From Porphyromonadaceae bacterium (GTDB taxonomy: Bacteria; Bacteroidota; Bacteroidia; Bacteroidales; Porphyromonadaceae): DNA of 64,000 nt. Where the stretch lies: the NCBI GenBank assembly GCA_030528555.1, contig JAUMYQ010000001.1:1-64000 (forward strand), read 5' to 3'. Numbering within the stretch: position 1 is the first letter of the stretch; every line of letters begins with the position of its first letter. The notes below the pieces were generated by a model. That model worked only from the letters and a program-made list of their open reading frames with translations, ran no database searches and had not been told where the DNA came from. Positions 28,610 to 37,123 of this stretch are shown in pieces. The position numbers and the translations under genes are program-made.

Positions 28610-28617
28610 CAAATATA
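28610..28617 (-). promoter_or_regulatory. Candidate promoter of the beta-barrel gene
   Basis: Reads TATATTTG on the minus strand, about 43 bases upstream of the start codon. A repeat array begins 149 bases further upstream. Confidence 0.55.
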
Positions 28618-28766
28618 AGTCTTTATGCCGAATGCTGATGAGTATCCTTGACTATTATGGGTTAAGCACATCAAAATCTCTATATTTTATTTGGAGGCTT
28701 TCTCTAGCCTCATTAGCTTTTGAGGGCATCTAGATATGTTCTTGTTTTGTGGTCCGTGAGGGTGAT

Positions 28767-28879
28767 AAAAAATACTCGGGAATACTCGAAAAAATGTTCC
28801 CGAACTTTTTTCTCGGAGTTCCCGAACTTTTTCCAAAAAGATCGGGAAGTTTTTTTTGAAAGTTCCCGAAGATTTTTTT
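28767..28879 (-). repeat. 22-nt periodic TTCGGGAA array, copy C (5 units)
   Basis: Units start at 28775, 28797, 28819, 28841 and 28863, all exactly 22 bases apart, in the same orientation order as copy B. The two central units form a 14-bp hairpin with one mismatch and a CC loop. It lies in the divergent gap between the barrel gene and the DUF4919-like gene. Confidence 0.88.
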
Positions 28880-29101
28880 GCTAGATGACGATGTTTTATA
28901 ATTCTTTGTATATGAACTGATTGAGAAATCTGTTTAGAGAGGGATATTCGTCTTATTGGGTAGATTATACCAATTTCGAAAGGTCTCCTAAGGTGCACAG
29001 TCTGAAGTCTGAGGGCAGAGAATGTTGGGCATAAGGTAGACGATATGAGGAGAATTTGTACTGGTGTATGGAAGGGGTACTAAGTTATGTCCTCTATTCG
29101 T

Positions 29102-29109
29102 TATCTTTG
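29102..29109 (+). promoter_or_regulatory. Candidate promoter of the DUF4919-recJ operon
   Basis: TATCTTTG, matching TAnnTTTG, 26 bases upstream of the ATG at 29136. It falls inside a longer possible frame, which argues that translation starts at 29136. Confidence 0.55.
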
Positions 29110-29135
29110 TGGGTAGCAGATTTTTTAGGCTGATT

Positions 29136-30020
29136 ATGAAGTTTGTTCGATATATATATATAACTCTATTATATTCTCTTATTTTTAGTGTTGGTCAGCT
29201 GGAGGCTGAGGGGCAGACGCGCAAGAAACGTCCATCAAGAGTTCAGACACAAAAGGTGAGTAAACCTGCTCATCAGTCATCTAAGAGGCGAAAAGTATCT
29301 AAAAGGTCACAGACTACACAAGCCCAGCGTAGGACGAAGAGTACACAGGTGCGCTCTTCAGCGGCTGGTGCTAGGTCTCGCACTGTAAGTCTCGAGGCTG
29401 TGCGCCAGGAACGTAGGTATTTGGATAGCCTGCGCTTGCACAATGGAGGTGTGCGTCCGCTTGCGCCTCGAGAAGAGCTCCTACCTGTGGATATCGAGCC
29501 GTTGATGGCGCGGTTTCGTCGTGGTGATACGACTTTGCGTAGCGAGGTCATAGCTCAGCTTTACTATAGCAATCATGCTAAGAGAGGAGTAGGTAGTTTC
29601 TTGCACCAAATGGAGGTGGAGGCAGATGGTAGTATTGCCTCCTCTCGCTATGCCGAGGCTCTGCGTACTGTACGCCGTGGGCTTCTGCGCAACCCGATGT
29701 ACTTTGCCCTTATTAAGCGTGCTTGTGACCTAGCCCTGCATGAAGGAGACCCTGAGGTAGATATTTATTTGTGGCAGCTCGTTGAGCTGTTCGTAGTTGT
29801 CGAGGGTAGTGGTGATGGGAAGACACCCAAAACGGCCCTTAATGTCATGGGGGTCTCCGATGCTCTTCTCTTCGAGATGCTTTGGATGGAAACGCCCTCG
29901 GAGGAGATTAGGCGTAGAGAGCCTGTAACGATTGAGGGTGGTAAACAGTTGCTCGTTTTAGAGATCGGTAGTCAGGATAAGAAGATCTTGCGCCACTATC
30001 GAATGCCCAAGTCTGTCTAG
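29136..30020 (+). CDS. Secreted DUF4919-like protein with a basic N-terminal tract
   Basis: A 294-residue protein of unknown function. A signal peptide (about residues 1-24, ending EAEG) leads into a strongly basic, Ser/Thr/Gln-rich, low-complexity tract (about 25-80). A folded domain follows, with features I associate with DUF4919: YYSNHAKRG, then EGSGDGKTPKTALNVMGVSD. The start at 29136 is chosen because it begins the signal peptide and lies just after a promoter element; the frame is open upstream to 29064. It is the first gene of a nine-gene plus-strand run, with recJ 20 bases later. Confidence 0.65.
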   Translation: MKFVRYIYITLLYSLIFSVGQLEAEGQTRKKRPSRVQTQKVSKPAHQSSKRRKVSKRSQTTQAQRRTKSTQVRSSAAGARSRTVSLEAVRQERRYLDSLRLHNGGVRPLAPREELLPVDIEPLMARFRRGDTTLRSEVIAQLYYSNHAKRGVGSFLHQMEVEADGSIASSRYAEALRTVRRGLLRNPMYFALIKRACDLALHEGDPEVDIYLWQLVELFVVVEGSGDGKTPKTALNVMGVSDALLFEMLWMETPSEEIRRREPVTIEGGKQLLVLEIGSQDKKILRHYRMPKSV

Positions 30021-30040
30021 TCTTTCGTTGTGTATATTGT

Positions 30041-31819
30041 ATGGCACAGGGCATTGGCAGTATAGTATCCGAATGGCAGTTTAGGGGATTGTCTCCTCAA
30101 GAGCAATCTTGGGCTCGGGAAATTGCGTCAGCCTTGGATTTGCATCCAATTGTAGGGGAGATTATGGTCAAACGTGGTATTCGCTCCCCCCAGGAGGCTC
30201 GCCTCTTTATACATCCAGACATTACAACGCTACATAATCCTTATTTGCTCCAGGATATGGAGCTGGCCGTGCGTAGACTGTCTTTCGCTTTAGAGAAGGG
30301 TGAGCGTATCCTTATTTATGGGGACTATGACGTGGATGGCACAACGGCTGTAGCTCTAGTTTATTGTGTTTTGAGAGATTATCTCTGCCTAGAAGACCGT
30401 CTGAGCTATTACATTCCTGATCGTAATGATGAGGGATATGGGATCAGTGAGAAGGCTGTTCTCGCGGCCAAAGATATGGGGGTTAGTCTCATTGTTGCAC
30501 TTGATTGTGGCATTAAGGCACACAGAGAGATAGCCTATGCCGCAGAGCTAGGGATAGACTGCATTATTTGCGACCACCATCGCCCCGACGAAACGTTGCC
30601 ACCAGCTCTCGCTATTCTCAATCCTATGAGAGAAGGCAATGAATACCCCAATGTACATCTGAGTGGCTGTGGGGTAGGCTTTAAACTAATGCAGGCCTTG
30701 GTGACGACCTGGGGGTTAGAGGAATCCTGCATTTACAAGTATCTCGACCTTGTTGCTATCAGCATTGCTGCTGATATTGTCCCCGTAGTTGGAGAGAATC
30801 GCACTCTGGTTTATCATGGGCTTAGACAGCTCAATACTGCTCCCTCGTTGGGGATCCAGGAGCTTATGCGCTTGACGGATCTCTCTTGTGAGAAGATAGA
30901 TATGAATAGTATCATATTCAAGATCGCTCCTCGCATCAATGCATCAGGGCGTATGATGAGTGGTGGCGATGCCGTGGCTCTACTCATCTCGGCCGATGAG
31001 ACGGAGGTACGGCTTTGGGGGCAACGGCTCGAGCAGTACAATAGGCAGCGTAGAGAGTTGGATCTGTCGGTAACGGAGGAGGCTCTGCATATGATACGTG
31101 ATATGGGAGATATTTCGGATCTGCCATTCTTACTCCTCTATGCTCCACACTGGCATAGGGGGGTGTTGGGTATCGTTGCTTCGCGCCTCACAGAGCGATA
31201 CAACCGCCCCACTATCATCCTCTCTCGTAGAGGTGATGGGCTTGTTGTGGGCTCGGCTCGCTCTGTCAGAGAGATTAACCTATACCGAGCGTTGGAGGCT
31301 TGTGAAGAGTACCTTATTAATTTTGGCGGACACACGCATGCGGCAGGGCTCACTATTGCCGAAAAAGATATAGAGGCATTCCGCTCAGCTCTATTGACTT
31401 ACTTCCATAGTCATGTAGAGCGTTGTGAGCAGGCTCGTCAGATAGCAATAGATGCTGAGCTTAAGATCGAGGATATTCAGCCTGAGTTGATGCAGCAAAT
31501 ACAGCTCCTTGCTCCCTTTGGGCTTATGAATGAGCATCCAGTCTTTGCTACCTACCGTTTCAGAGATGCGGGGGGAAGCAGACTTGTGGGGCGTGAAGGT
31601 GGGCATATCAAGTTACGTATGACTGACCGCTACTGTAAACATCGTCCTATTCATGGTATCGCTCTCAGGCAGGCACGGCATATAGATTGGATTGTAAGCC
31701 AAAAGTCTTTTGCTGCCTGCTATACGATGCAGGCCAATGATTACTACGGTAAGGCGTTCTTGCAGTTGCAGGTTAAGGATATTATTACGGAGTATAGGGA
31801 TAGAGAGGATGGTGTCTAG
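30041..31819 (+). CDS. recJ: Single-stranded-DNA exonuclease RecJ
   Basis: A 592-residue cytoplasmic 5'-3' exonuclease of the DHH superfamily, acting in recombination, mismatch and excision repair. The metal-binding motifs DYDVDGTTAV (about residue 90), ALDCG and CDHHRPDE are followed by the DHHA1 segment FGGHTHAAGLTI. The length is normal. Its end overlaps the start of hemG by 11 bases. Confidence 0.96.
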   Translation: MAQGIGSIVSEWQFRGLSPQEQSWAREIASALDLHPIVGEIMVKRGIRSPQEARLFIHPDITTLHNPYLLQDMELAVRRLSFALEKGERILIYGDYDVDGTTAVALVYCVLRDYLCLEDRLSYYIPDRNDEGYGISEKAVLAAKDMGVSLIVALDCGIKAHREIAYAAELGIDCIICDHHRPDETLPPALAILNPMREGNEYPNVHLSGCGVGFKLMQALVTTWGLEESCIYKYLDLVAISIAADIVPVVGENRTLVYHGLRQLNTAPSLGIQELMRLTDLSCEKIDMNSIIFKIAPRINASGRMMSGGDAVALLISADETEVRLWGQRLEQYNRQRRELDLSVTEEALHMIRDMGDISDLPFLLLYAPHWHRGVLGIVASRLTERYNRPTIILSRRGDGLVVGSARSVREINLYRALEACEEYLINFGGHTHAAGLTIAEKDIEAFRSALLTYFHSHVERCEQARQIAIDAELKIEDIQPELMQQIQLLAPFGLMNEHPVFATYRFRDAGGSRLVGREGGHIKLRMTDRYCKHRPIHGIALRQARHIDWIVSQKSFAACYTMQANDYYGKAFLQLQVKDIITEYRDREDGV

Positions 31820-33218
31820 AGCAGGCGAGGAGAGAGAGGTCGATGCGATCATTATAGGGGCCGGGCTGACGGGATTAGTCGCGGCCTATAGGCTCAGTAA
31901 GAAGGGGCTACGTGTGGCTGTCTTGGAGCAAGCCTCAAGGGTGGGAGGACAGATCCAGACCCATCGCAGTGGGGGCTTCGTCTATGAGACAGGGCCTAAT
32001 ACAGGGATCATATCCAATTTAGAGATCCAGAAGCTTTTTGATGAACTGGGAGAAGATTTTATAGAGTTAGCCAAGCCATCAGCTAAGCGTCGACTAATTT
32101 TACGTCAAGGGCGTTTCTCCCCCTTGCCATCTGGAGCTAAGAGTGCTGTTACGACCAGCTTATTTACTTGGCGTGATAAACTGCGTATCCTATTAGAGCC
32201 ATTTAGGGCCAAGGGGACATCCCCAAATGAAACCATTGCGCAGCTCGTTAGACGAAGGCTAGGCCAGTCTTATCTAACCTATGCTGTCGATCCATTTGTG
32301 GGCGGTATTTATGCAGGTGACCCGAGTGCTTTAGTTACTCGCCATGCTTTGCCACGCCTCTATGCCTTAGAGCAAGAATATGGGAGCTTCATTCGAGGAG
32401 CGATAGCGAAGATGCGTGCACACGGTCAAGGGGTTAAGCCTAGTAAGGCTGTTTTCTCGTGTTTGGGAGGTCTCGATAGGCTCGTCGAACGCTTGGCATA
32501 CCTTATTGGTCAGGAGCATATCTATCTATCTGCTCAGGGGATGGATATTGCCTATCGTTCGGCATACAGATGGGAGACGGCTTGCTGTATTGAGGGTACA
32601 CTCCATCGTTTTCGTTCGAGGGTCGTGATATCCACTGTCGGTTCCTATGCTCTGAGAGGATGCTTCTCATTCCTTCCAGAGAGAGAGCTTCGGAGCATAG
32701 AATCGATGCGCTATGCGCCTATTGTACAGGTAGCTGTGGGTTATCGGAATGCCCAGGGGATAGAGTTTGATGCTTTCGGTGGGCTTATCCCGAGTGTTGA
32801 GGATGGTGATGTTTTGGGTATCTTGAATCCTACGGCATGTTTCTTGGGGCGTGCTCCAGAGGGTGGGTTGTTGCTCTCCGTGTTTCTTGGAGGGCTTCGC
32901 TCTCCGCAGGTTATTGAGCGTACAGATGAAGAGATTGGGGTGCTCGTCCGCGAGCGACTTAGAACCATTTTAGGGATAGAACGTCAGCCCGACCTCCTGC
33001 ATATAGCTCGCCATCAGTATGCTATTCCACAGTACGAAGCCTCAACAGATGACAGGTTACGGGCGATAGAGGAGATAGAGCGGAGCTATCGAGGGCTTAG
33101 CCTTGCTGGAGGGATAAGGGATGGCATCGGTATGGCGGACAGGGTGGCACAGGCGTGGTATGTGACGGAGACTCTGTGTCGTGAGATTGCTTTGGAGATG
33201 ACAGATAAATGCTCGTAA
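31809..33218 (+). CDS. hemG: Protoporphyrinogen oxidase (flavin-dependent)
   Basis: A 469-residue FAD enzyme that converts protoporphyrinogen IX to protoporphyrin IX. The FAD motif IIGAGLTGLVAAYRLSKKG lies at the N-terminus, followed by GGQIQTHRSGGFVYETGPNT and a C-terminal flavin-binding segment (LAGGIRDGIGMADRV). It is the large HemY-type enzyme rather than the small E. coli HemG. The ATG at 31809 overlaps recJ by 11 bases; longer frames inside recJ are rejected. This type normally uses oxygen, which is odd in an anaerobe. The other haem genes are not in the window. Confidence 0.9.
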   Translation: MVSRAGEEREVDAIIIGAGLTGLVAAYRLSKKGLRVAVLEQASRVGGQIQTHRSGGFVYETGPNTGIISNLEIQKLFDELGEDFIELAKPSAKRRLILRQGRFSPLPSGAKSAVTTSLFTWRDKLRILLEPFRAKGTSPNETIAQLVRRRLGQSYLTYAVDPFVGGIYAGDPSALVTRHALPRLYALEQEYGSFIRGAIAKMRAHGQGVKPSKAVFSCLGGLDRLVERLAYLIGQEHIYLSAQGMDIAYRSAYRWETACCIEGTLHRFRSRVVISTVGSYALRGCFSFLPERELRSIESMRYAPIVQVAVGYRNAQGIEFDAFGGLIPSVEDGDVLGILNPTACFLGRAPEGGLLLSVFLGGLRSPQVIERTDEEIGVLVRERLRTILGIERQPDLLHIARHQYAIPQYEASTDDRLRAIEEIERSYRGLSLAGGIRDGIGMADRVAQAWYVTETLCREIALEMTDKCS

Positions 33219-33269
33219 TTCGATGCTGTGGTCGTATCGGGATGTGGGTTGAAAGGATTATTTGGTAAT

Positions 33270-34151
33270 ATGCAGAAGCGGACGCTCAATCTTGGAGGCA
33301 AGTTATATGGCTTGGATATACCGCTGGTTATGGGCATAGTGAATGCTACACCAGATTCTTTCTTCTCGGACAGTAGAGCCCAGGGAGAAGCTTTGCTTTC
33401 ACAACGTATTGCTCAACTTGTGGGTGATGGAGCAGATATCATAGATGTTGGGGGCTATAGTAGCCGACCTGGTGCTACCGATATATCTCCTAGAGAAGAG
33501 CGAGGTAGGCTAGAGCCAGCTCTTAGGTTATTAAGAGATAATTATCCCGGTATACCAGTCTCGGTTGATACCTTTAGAGCAGATGTGGCAGCTTGGGCTA
33601 GAGATGAGTATGGTGTGGCAATGATTAACGATATCTCTGCAGGGACACTCGATGAGGCTATGTTTGAGACTGTGGCTAGACGACAGATTCCCTACATCAT
33701 GATGCACATGCGTGGTACTCCGAAGACGATGAATTCGCTTGTTTGCTATGAGAGCCTAACGGTTGAGGTCTTGGACTACTTTGTCGATCGGCTCGGACGC
33801 CTGAGAGATTTGGGGCTGCACGATGTTGTGATAGATCCTGGCTTTGGTTTTGCCAAGACACTGGAGCAGAATTATGAGCTTCTTAATGCTATGGCAGACC
33901 TCAAAGATGCTCTTGAGCTGCCATTACTCGTAGGAGTGTCTCGTAAGAGTATGATATATAGGTTTCTTGGGGTGACAGCTGACGAGGCGCTTAATGGCAC
34001 AACGGTTCTACACACCTATGCGCTTCTGAGTGGAGCTGACGTGCTGCGCGTACACGATGTGAGAGAGGCTAGAGAGGTGATAAGTCTTGTGCAGAAGATT
34101 AAGGAACATCGTTCTGATCCAGTTAATAAGGTAGAGTATTGGGTACGGTGA
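33270..34151 (+). CDS. folP: Dihydropteroate synthase
   Basis: A 293-residue cytoplasmic enzyme joining 6-hydroxymethyl-dihydropterin pyrophosphate to p-aminobenzoate in folate synthesis, the sulfonamide target. It shows MGIVNATPDSFF, DIIDVGGYSSRPGA, SVDTFR, INDIS and IDPGFGFAKT in order. The frame is open to a GTG at 33228, but the ATG at 33270 fits the family length and leaves a 51-base gap after hemG. cdaA follows after 17 bases, a neighbourhood common in Bacteroidota. Confidence 0.95.
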   Translation: MQKRTLNLGGKLYGLDIPLVMGIVNATPDSFFSDSRAQGEALLSQRIAQLVGDGADIIDVGGYSSRPGATDISPREERGRLEPALRLLRDNYPGIPVSVDTFRADVAAWARDEYGVAMINDISAGTLDEAMFETVARRQIPYIMMHMRGTPKTMNSLVCYESLTVEVLDYFVDRLGRLRDLGLHDVVIDPGFGFAKTLEQNYELLNAMADLKDALELPLLVGVSRKSMIYRFLGVTADEALNGTTVLHTYALLSGADVLRVHDVREAREVISLVQKIKEHRSDPVNKVEYWVR

Positions 34152-34168
34152 CAAACGAAATATGAACT

Positions 34169-34942
34169 ATGTGGTGGTTGCCTTTGACGATTAAAGATGT
34201 GATAGATATCTTGCTTTTGGCAGGATTACTGTACTACATATATAATGTGTTGCGCAACTCTGGTAGTCGTGCACTCTTTACGGGTATCCTTACCTTTATT
34301 GCGGTATGGATACTTGTTTCTCAGGTGCTGGAGATGAGGCTTGTGGGGGCTGTTCTTGATAAGTTTGTGAATATTGGTTTTCTTGTCATTATCATTATTT
34401 TTCAGGAGGAGATCAAGAAATTTCTCGTTACCATTGGATCAGCAGAGCGTTGGAAGAGGTTTCGGAGCTTTTTTAGGGAGAAGCATCAAGTCGAAGAAGA
34501 GGAGCGTCAGGTTGCCCCGATTTTGTTGGCTTGTATGAATATGTCTCGCAAAAAGACAGGGGCACTTATCGTCTTGCAGCAGAATATCGATCTCTCGGTC
34601 TGGATGCATGCTGGTGAGAAGTTCAGCGCTGATGTCAATGCGCGACTTATAGAGAATATATTCTTCAAAAATAGTCCGTTGCATGATGGGGCGATGCTTA
34701 TCGCTCGTGGACGTATTCGTGCTGCAGGTTGTATCTTGCCAGTGGCCAATAATCCAGATCTCAATAAGGACTTAGGGTTACGTCACAGGGCTGCCCTCGG
34801 GATGTCTCAAAAGACTGATGCTCTCATTATCATTATTAGCGAAGAGCGAGGTACAATCTCGGTAGCACATCTCGGAGAGATAATAACAAATGTGACTGCT
34901 GAGCAGCTTCAAGAGATGCTTAGTGGAAGTAGTATTGGGTAG
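34169..34942 (+). CDS. cdaA: Diadenylate cyclase (CdaA type)
   Basis: A 257-residue membrane-anchored enzyme that makes cyclic di-AMP from two ATP. Three hydrophobic segments (about residues 10-85) precede a DisA_N catalytic domain with the signatures SPLHDGAM and GLRHRAALG, both required for activity. The message controls envelope and potassium balance in other bacteria; targets here are unknown. It sits between folP and the prenyl diphosphate synthase gene. Confidence 0.94.
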   Translation: MWWLPLTIKDVIDILLLAGLLYYIYNVLRNSGSRALFTGILTFIAVWILVSQVLEMRLVGAVLDKFVNIGFLVIIIIFQEEIKKFLVTIGSAERWKRFRSFFREKHQVEEEERQVAPILLACMNMSRKKTGALIVLQQNIDLSVWMHAGEKFSADVNARLIENIFFKNSPLHDGAMLIARGRIRAAGCILPVANNPDLNKDLGLRHRAALGMSQKTDALIIIISEERGTISVAHLGEIITNVTAEQLQEMLSGSSIG

Positions 34943-34980
34943 TGTGTATTGCCTGATATGTGAGCATCAAACGGTTTTAG

Positions 34981-35961
34981 ATGAATTCAATAGAAAGAAT
35001 TAAAGCTCCAGTAGCTAGTTATGTAGAGCGTTTTCACAGAGATTTTGAGGAAATCCTGATGAGCAAGAGTGAGTGGCTTACTGAAGCTGTACGGCTGTTA
35101 TCAGCCTCTACGGGTAAGATGGTGCGTCCTATCATGACGAGCCTTATGGCTGGGCTATATGTCGACGTTTTGCCCGAGAAGACCATCGACTCAGCCATCC
35201 TTTTGGAGCTAATCCACACCGCAACACTTATCCACGACGATGTGATAGATGGAGCCTCAAGACGTAGAGGACAGCCTACGCTTAATGCGATTTTTGATAA
35301 TCGTGTGGCTGTGCTTATGGGAGATTTTGTGCTTTCTTCGGCTCTTATAGGGGCGATACAGACCGAAGATTTGCGTATTATCGGTATCGTTTCGGCTATT
35401 GGGAGGGAGTTGACTGAGGGAGAGATTAGACAGTTCGAGACAGCAGAGAGTGTTTTGTTGGATGAGGAGGTCTATCTTGATGTCATTAGGCAAAAAACAG
35501 CTGTGCTATTTCGCTCCTGTGCAGAAGTAGCAGGTATCACGGTAGAGGCAAGAGAAGAAGATATAAAGAGCCTTGCCGCCTGTGGTGAATATCTTGGGAT
35601 GGCATTTCAAATACGTGATGATATCTTCGATTACTATCAGACAGATATCGGTAAGCCTACTGGTAATGATATACGTGAGGGTAAGGTGACTTTACCTTTG
35701 CTACATGCCCTTATCGCAGATAGTGGGTCTACTCCAGAGGGGGCGAGAGCTCTGAAAATACTGCGTGGCAAAGAGCTGAATGAAGAGCAGATTGGCTATC
35801 TCATAGCCTTTGCCAAGGAGCGAGGTGGAATATCTTATGCAGAAGAGATGATGATGAGTTATATAGAGAGAGCTAAAGCCATTCTTATGAGTTATCCTGA
35901 GAGCCGATGTCGCACGTCTCTACTTATGCTCTCGGACTTTATCGCTGGGCGTACTATCTAA
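34981..35961 (+). CDS. Polyprenyl diphosphate synthase
   Basis: A 326-residue trans-prenyl chain-elongating enzyme. The first aspartate-rich motif is IHDDVIDGASRRRG (about residue 82) and the second is FQIRDDIFDYYQ (about 215). It resembles octaprenyl/solanesyl synthases that build the menaquinone side chain, consistent with menB in this window. Exact chain length cannot be read with certainty. It is followed after 14 bases by a small membrane-protein gene. Confidence 0.9.
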   Translation: MNSIERIKAPVASYVERFHRDFEEILMSKSEWLTEAVRLLSASTGKMVRPIMTSLMAGLYVDVLPEKTIDSAILLELIHTATLIHDDVIDGASRRRGQPTLNAIFDNRVAVLMGDFVLSSALIGAIQTEDLRIIGIVSAIGRELTEGEIRQFETAESVLLDEEVYLDVIRQKTAVLFRSCAEVAGITVEAREEDIKSLAACGEYLGMAFQIRDDIFDYYQTDIGKPTGNDIREGKVTLPLLHALIADSGSTPEGARALKILRGKELNEEQIGYLIAFAKERGGISYAEEMMMSYIERAKAILMSYPESRCRTSLLMLSDFIAGRTI

Positions 35962-35975
35962 ATAATTTGACCGCT

Positions 35976-36164
35976 ATGGGACAGTATCGTAGACCGCTGA
36001 CCAAGGGACAGAGCATCGTTATCGGTATATTGTGGGTGGGTTTCTTGATTCTTTTCCTCTTGTATGCCGAACTGACTGTATTTAGTATCCTTATTCTGTT
36101 TATGTCATCTTTTATCGTCCTATATCCTGTCTACAGAAGCTACCAACAGAGGAAAGGAGAGTAA
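35976..36164 (+). CDS. Small membrane protein, 62 residues
   Basis: Not recognised. A short basic N-terminus (MGQYRRPLTKGQ) is followed by two adjacent hydrophobic segments (about residues 15-50) and a charged tail (QQRKGE). Longer frames starting inside the prenyl synthase are rejected in favour of the ATG at 35976. It fits neatly between the flanking genes on the same strand, which supports its being real. Confidence 0.6.
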   Translation: MGQYRRPLTKGQSIVIGILWVGFLILFLLYAELTVFSILILFMSSFIVLYPVYRSYQQRKGE

Positions 36165-36214
36165 TGGACGAAAAAATTTATCTTTGTCGAACACTTTGTA
36201 AGTAGGGTTTGGTG

Positions 36215-37120
36215 ATGAGTGGGTCTGCGTCCGATACGTTGAACAGCGTTTATGAGGGTATTGATGAGGTACAAGCATCTATTCCTCGCTTTTCTGTACT
36301 TATGGCCGTGTATCATGCCGATAATCCTATTTTCTTTGATCAAAGCCTTCGGTCTGTTTTTGCCCAGACGCTACCTCCTAGCCAAGTAGTTTTGGTTTGT
36401 GATGGAGTACTACCTGATCGTCTTGAACACGTTATTCAGAAATATATAGACGAATATTCTGGAGAGTTGCAGGTGGTGAGGACTTCATCGCCTAGAAACG
36501 AAGGTTTGGGCAAGGCTTTAGCTTTGGGGCTTTCTCACTGCAAGTATAGTCTTGTGGCACGGATGGATTCGGATGACATCAGTATGCCTCACCGTTTTGA
36601 GAGACAGATAGGCTATATGGTTCAGCATCCCGAGGTGGACATGCTTAGCTGTACTATTGTTGAGTTTGCCGATACACCAGAGAGACCCATTGGGTATAGG
36701 CGCTTCAAGACTTCGCATGAATATCTTAGCAGACAAGCTCGTTGTAGGAACCCTATCAATCACCCAGCGGTAGTCTTTCGTCGTGAGCGTATTCAACAAG
36801 CTGGTGGCTATATTCATTTTCCCCTCTTAGAGGACTATCATCTCATTGCACGTCTATTGATGAATGGAGGTAGATTGGCTAGTCTTAGAGATCCTTTGCT
36901 GTATTTTAGAGTGGCACAGGCGACTTATGAACGTCGTCGAGGCTGGCATTACCTTCGTAGCGAGATAGAGTTGCAGCGGTATTTTCTTCGCATAGGGTTC
37001 GTATCACCTTCTCGGTACTTGAGTAATATCCTCATACGTATTCCAGTACGTATACTTCCTAGTTGGGGGCTTAAGCGAGTATATAGGTTTTTTTTTCGTA
37101 GTACTACCTTAGAGCGATAG
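36215..37120 (+). CDS. Glycosyltransferase family 2
   Basis: A 301-residue GT-A fold enzyme. The N-terminal FSVLMAVYHADNP begins the nucleotide-binding domain, the metal-binding DxD is in ARMDSDDISMPHRFE (about residue 115), and LLEDYHLIARLL carries the likely catalytic acid. It probably transfers a sugar from a nucleotide donor to a surface glycan; donor and acceptor are unknown. The frame is open two codons earlier at a TTG, but the ATG at 36215 is preferred. A second GT2 gene follows 3 bases later. Confidence 0.88.
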   Translation: MSGSASDTLNSVYEGIDEVQASIPRFSVLMAVYHADNPIFFDQSLRSVFAQTLPPSQVVLVCDGVLPDRLEHVIQKYIDEYSGELQVVRTSSPRNEGLGKALALGLSHCKYSLVARMDSDDISMPHRFERQIGYMVQHPEVDMLSCTIVEFADTPERPIGYRRFKTSHEYLSRQARCRNPINHPAVVFRRERIQQAGGYIHFPLLEDYHLIARLLMNGGRLASLRDPLLYFRVAQATYERRRGWHYLRSEIELQRYFLRIGFVSPSRYLSNILIRIPVRILPSWGLKRVYRFFFRSTTLER

Positions 37121-37123
37121 CCA

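Noticed and set aside
28687..28998. Minus-strand reading frame of about 103 codons across copy C
   Set aside because: Its sequence is the translated repeat array with unrelated flanks.
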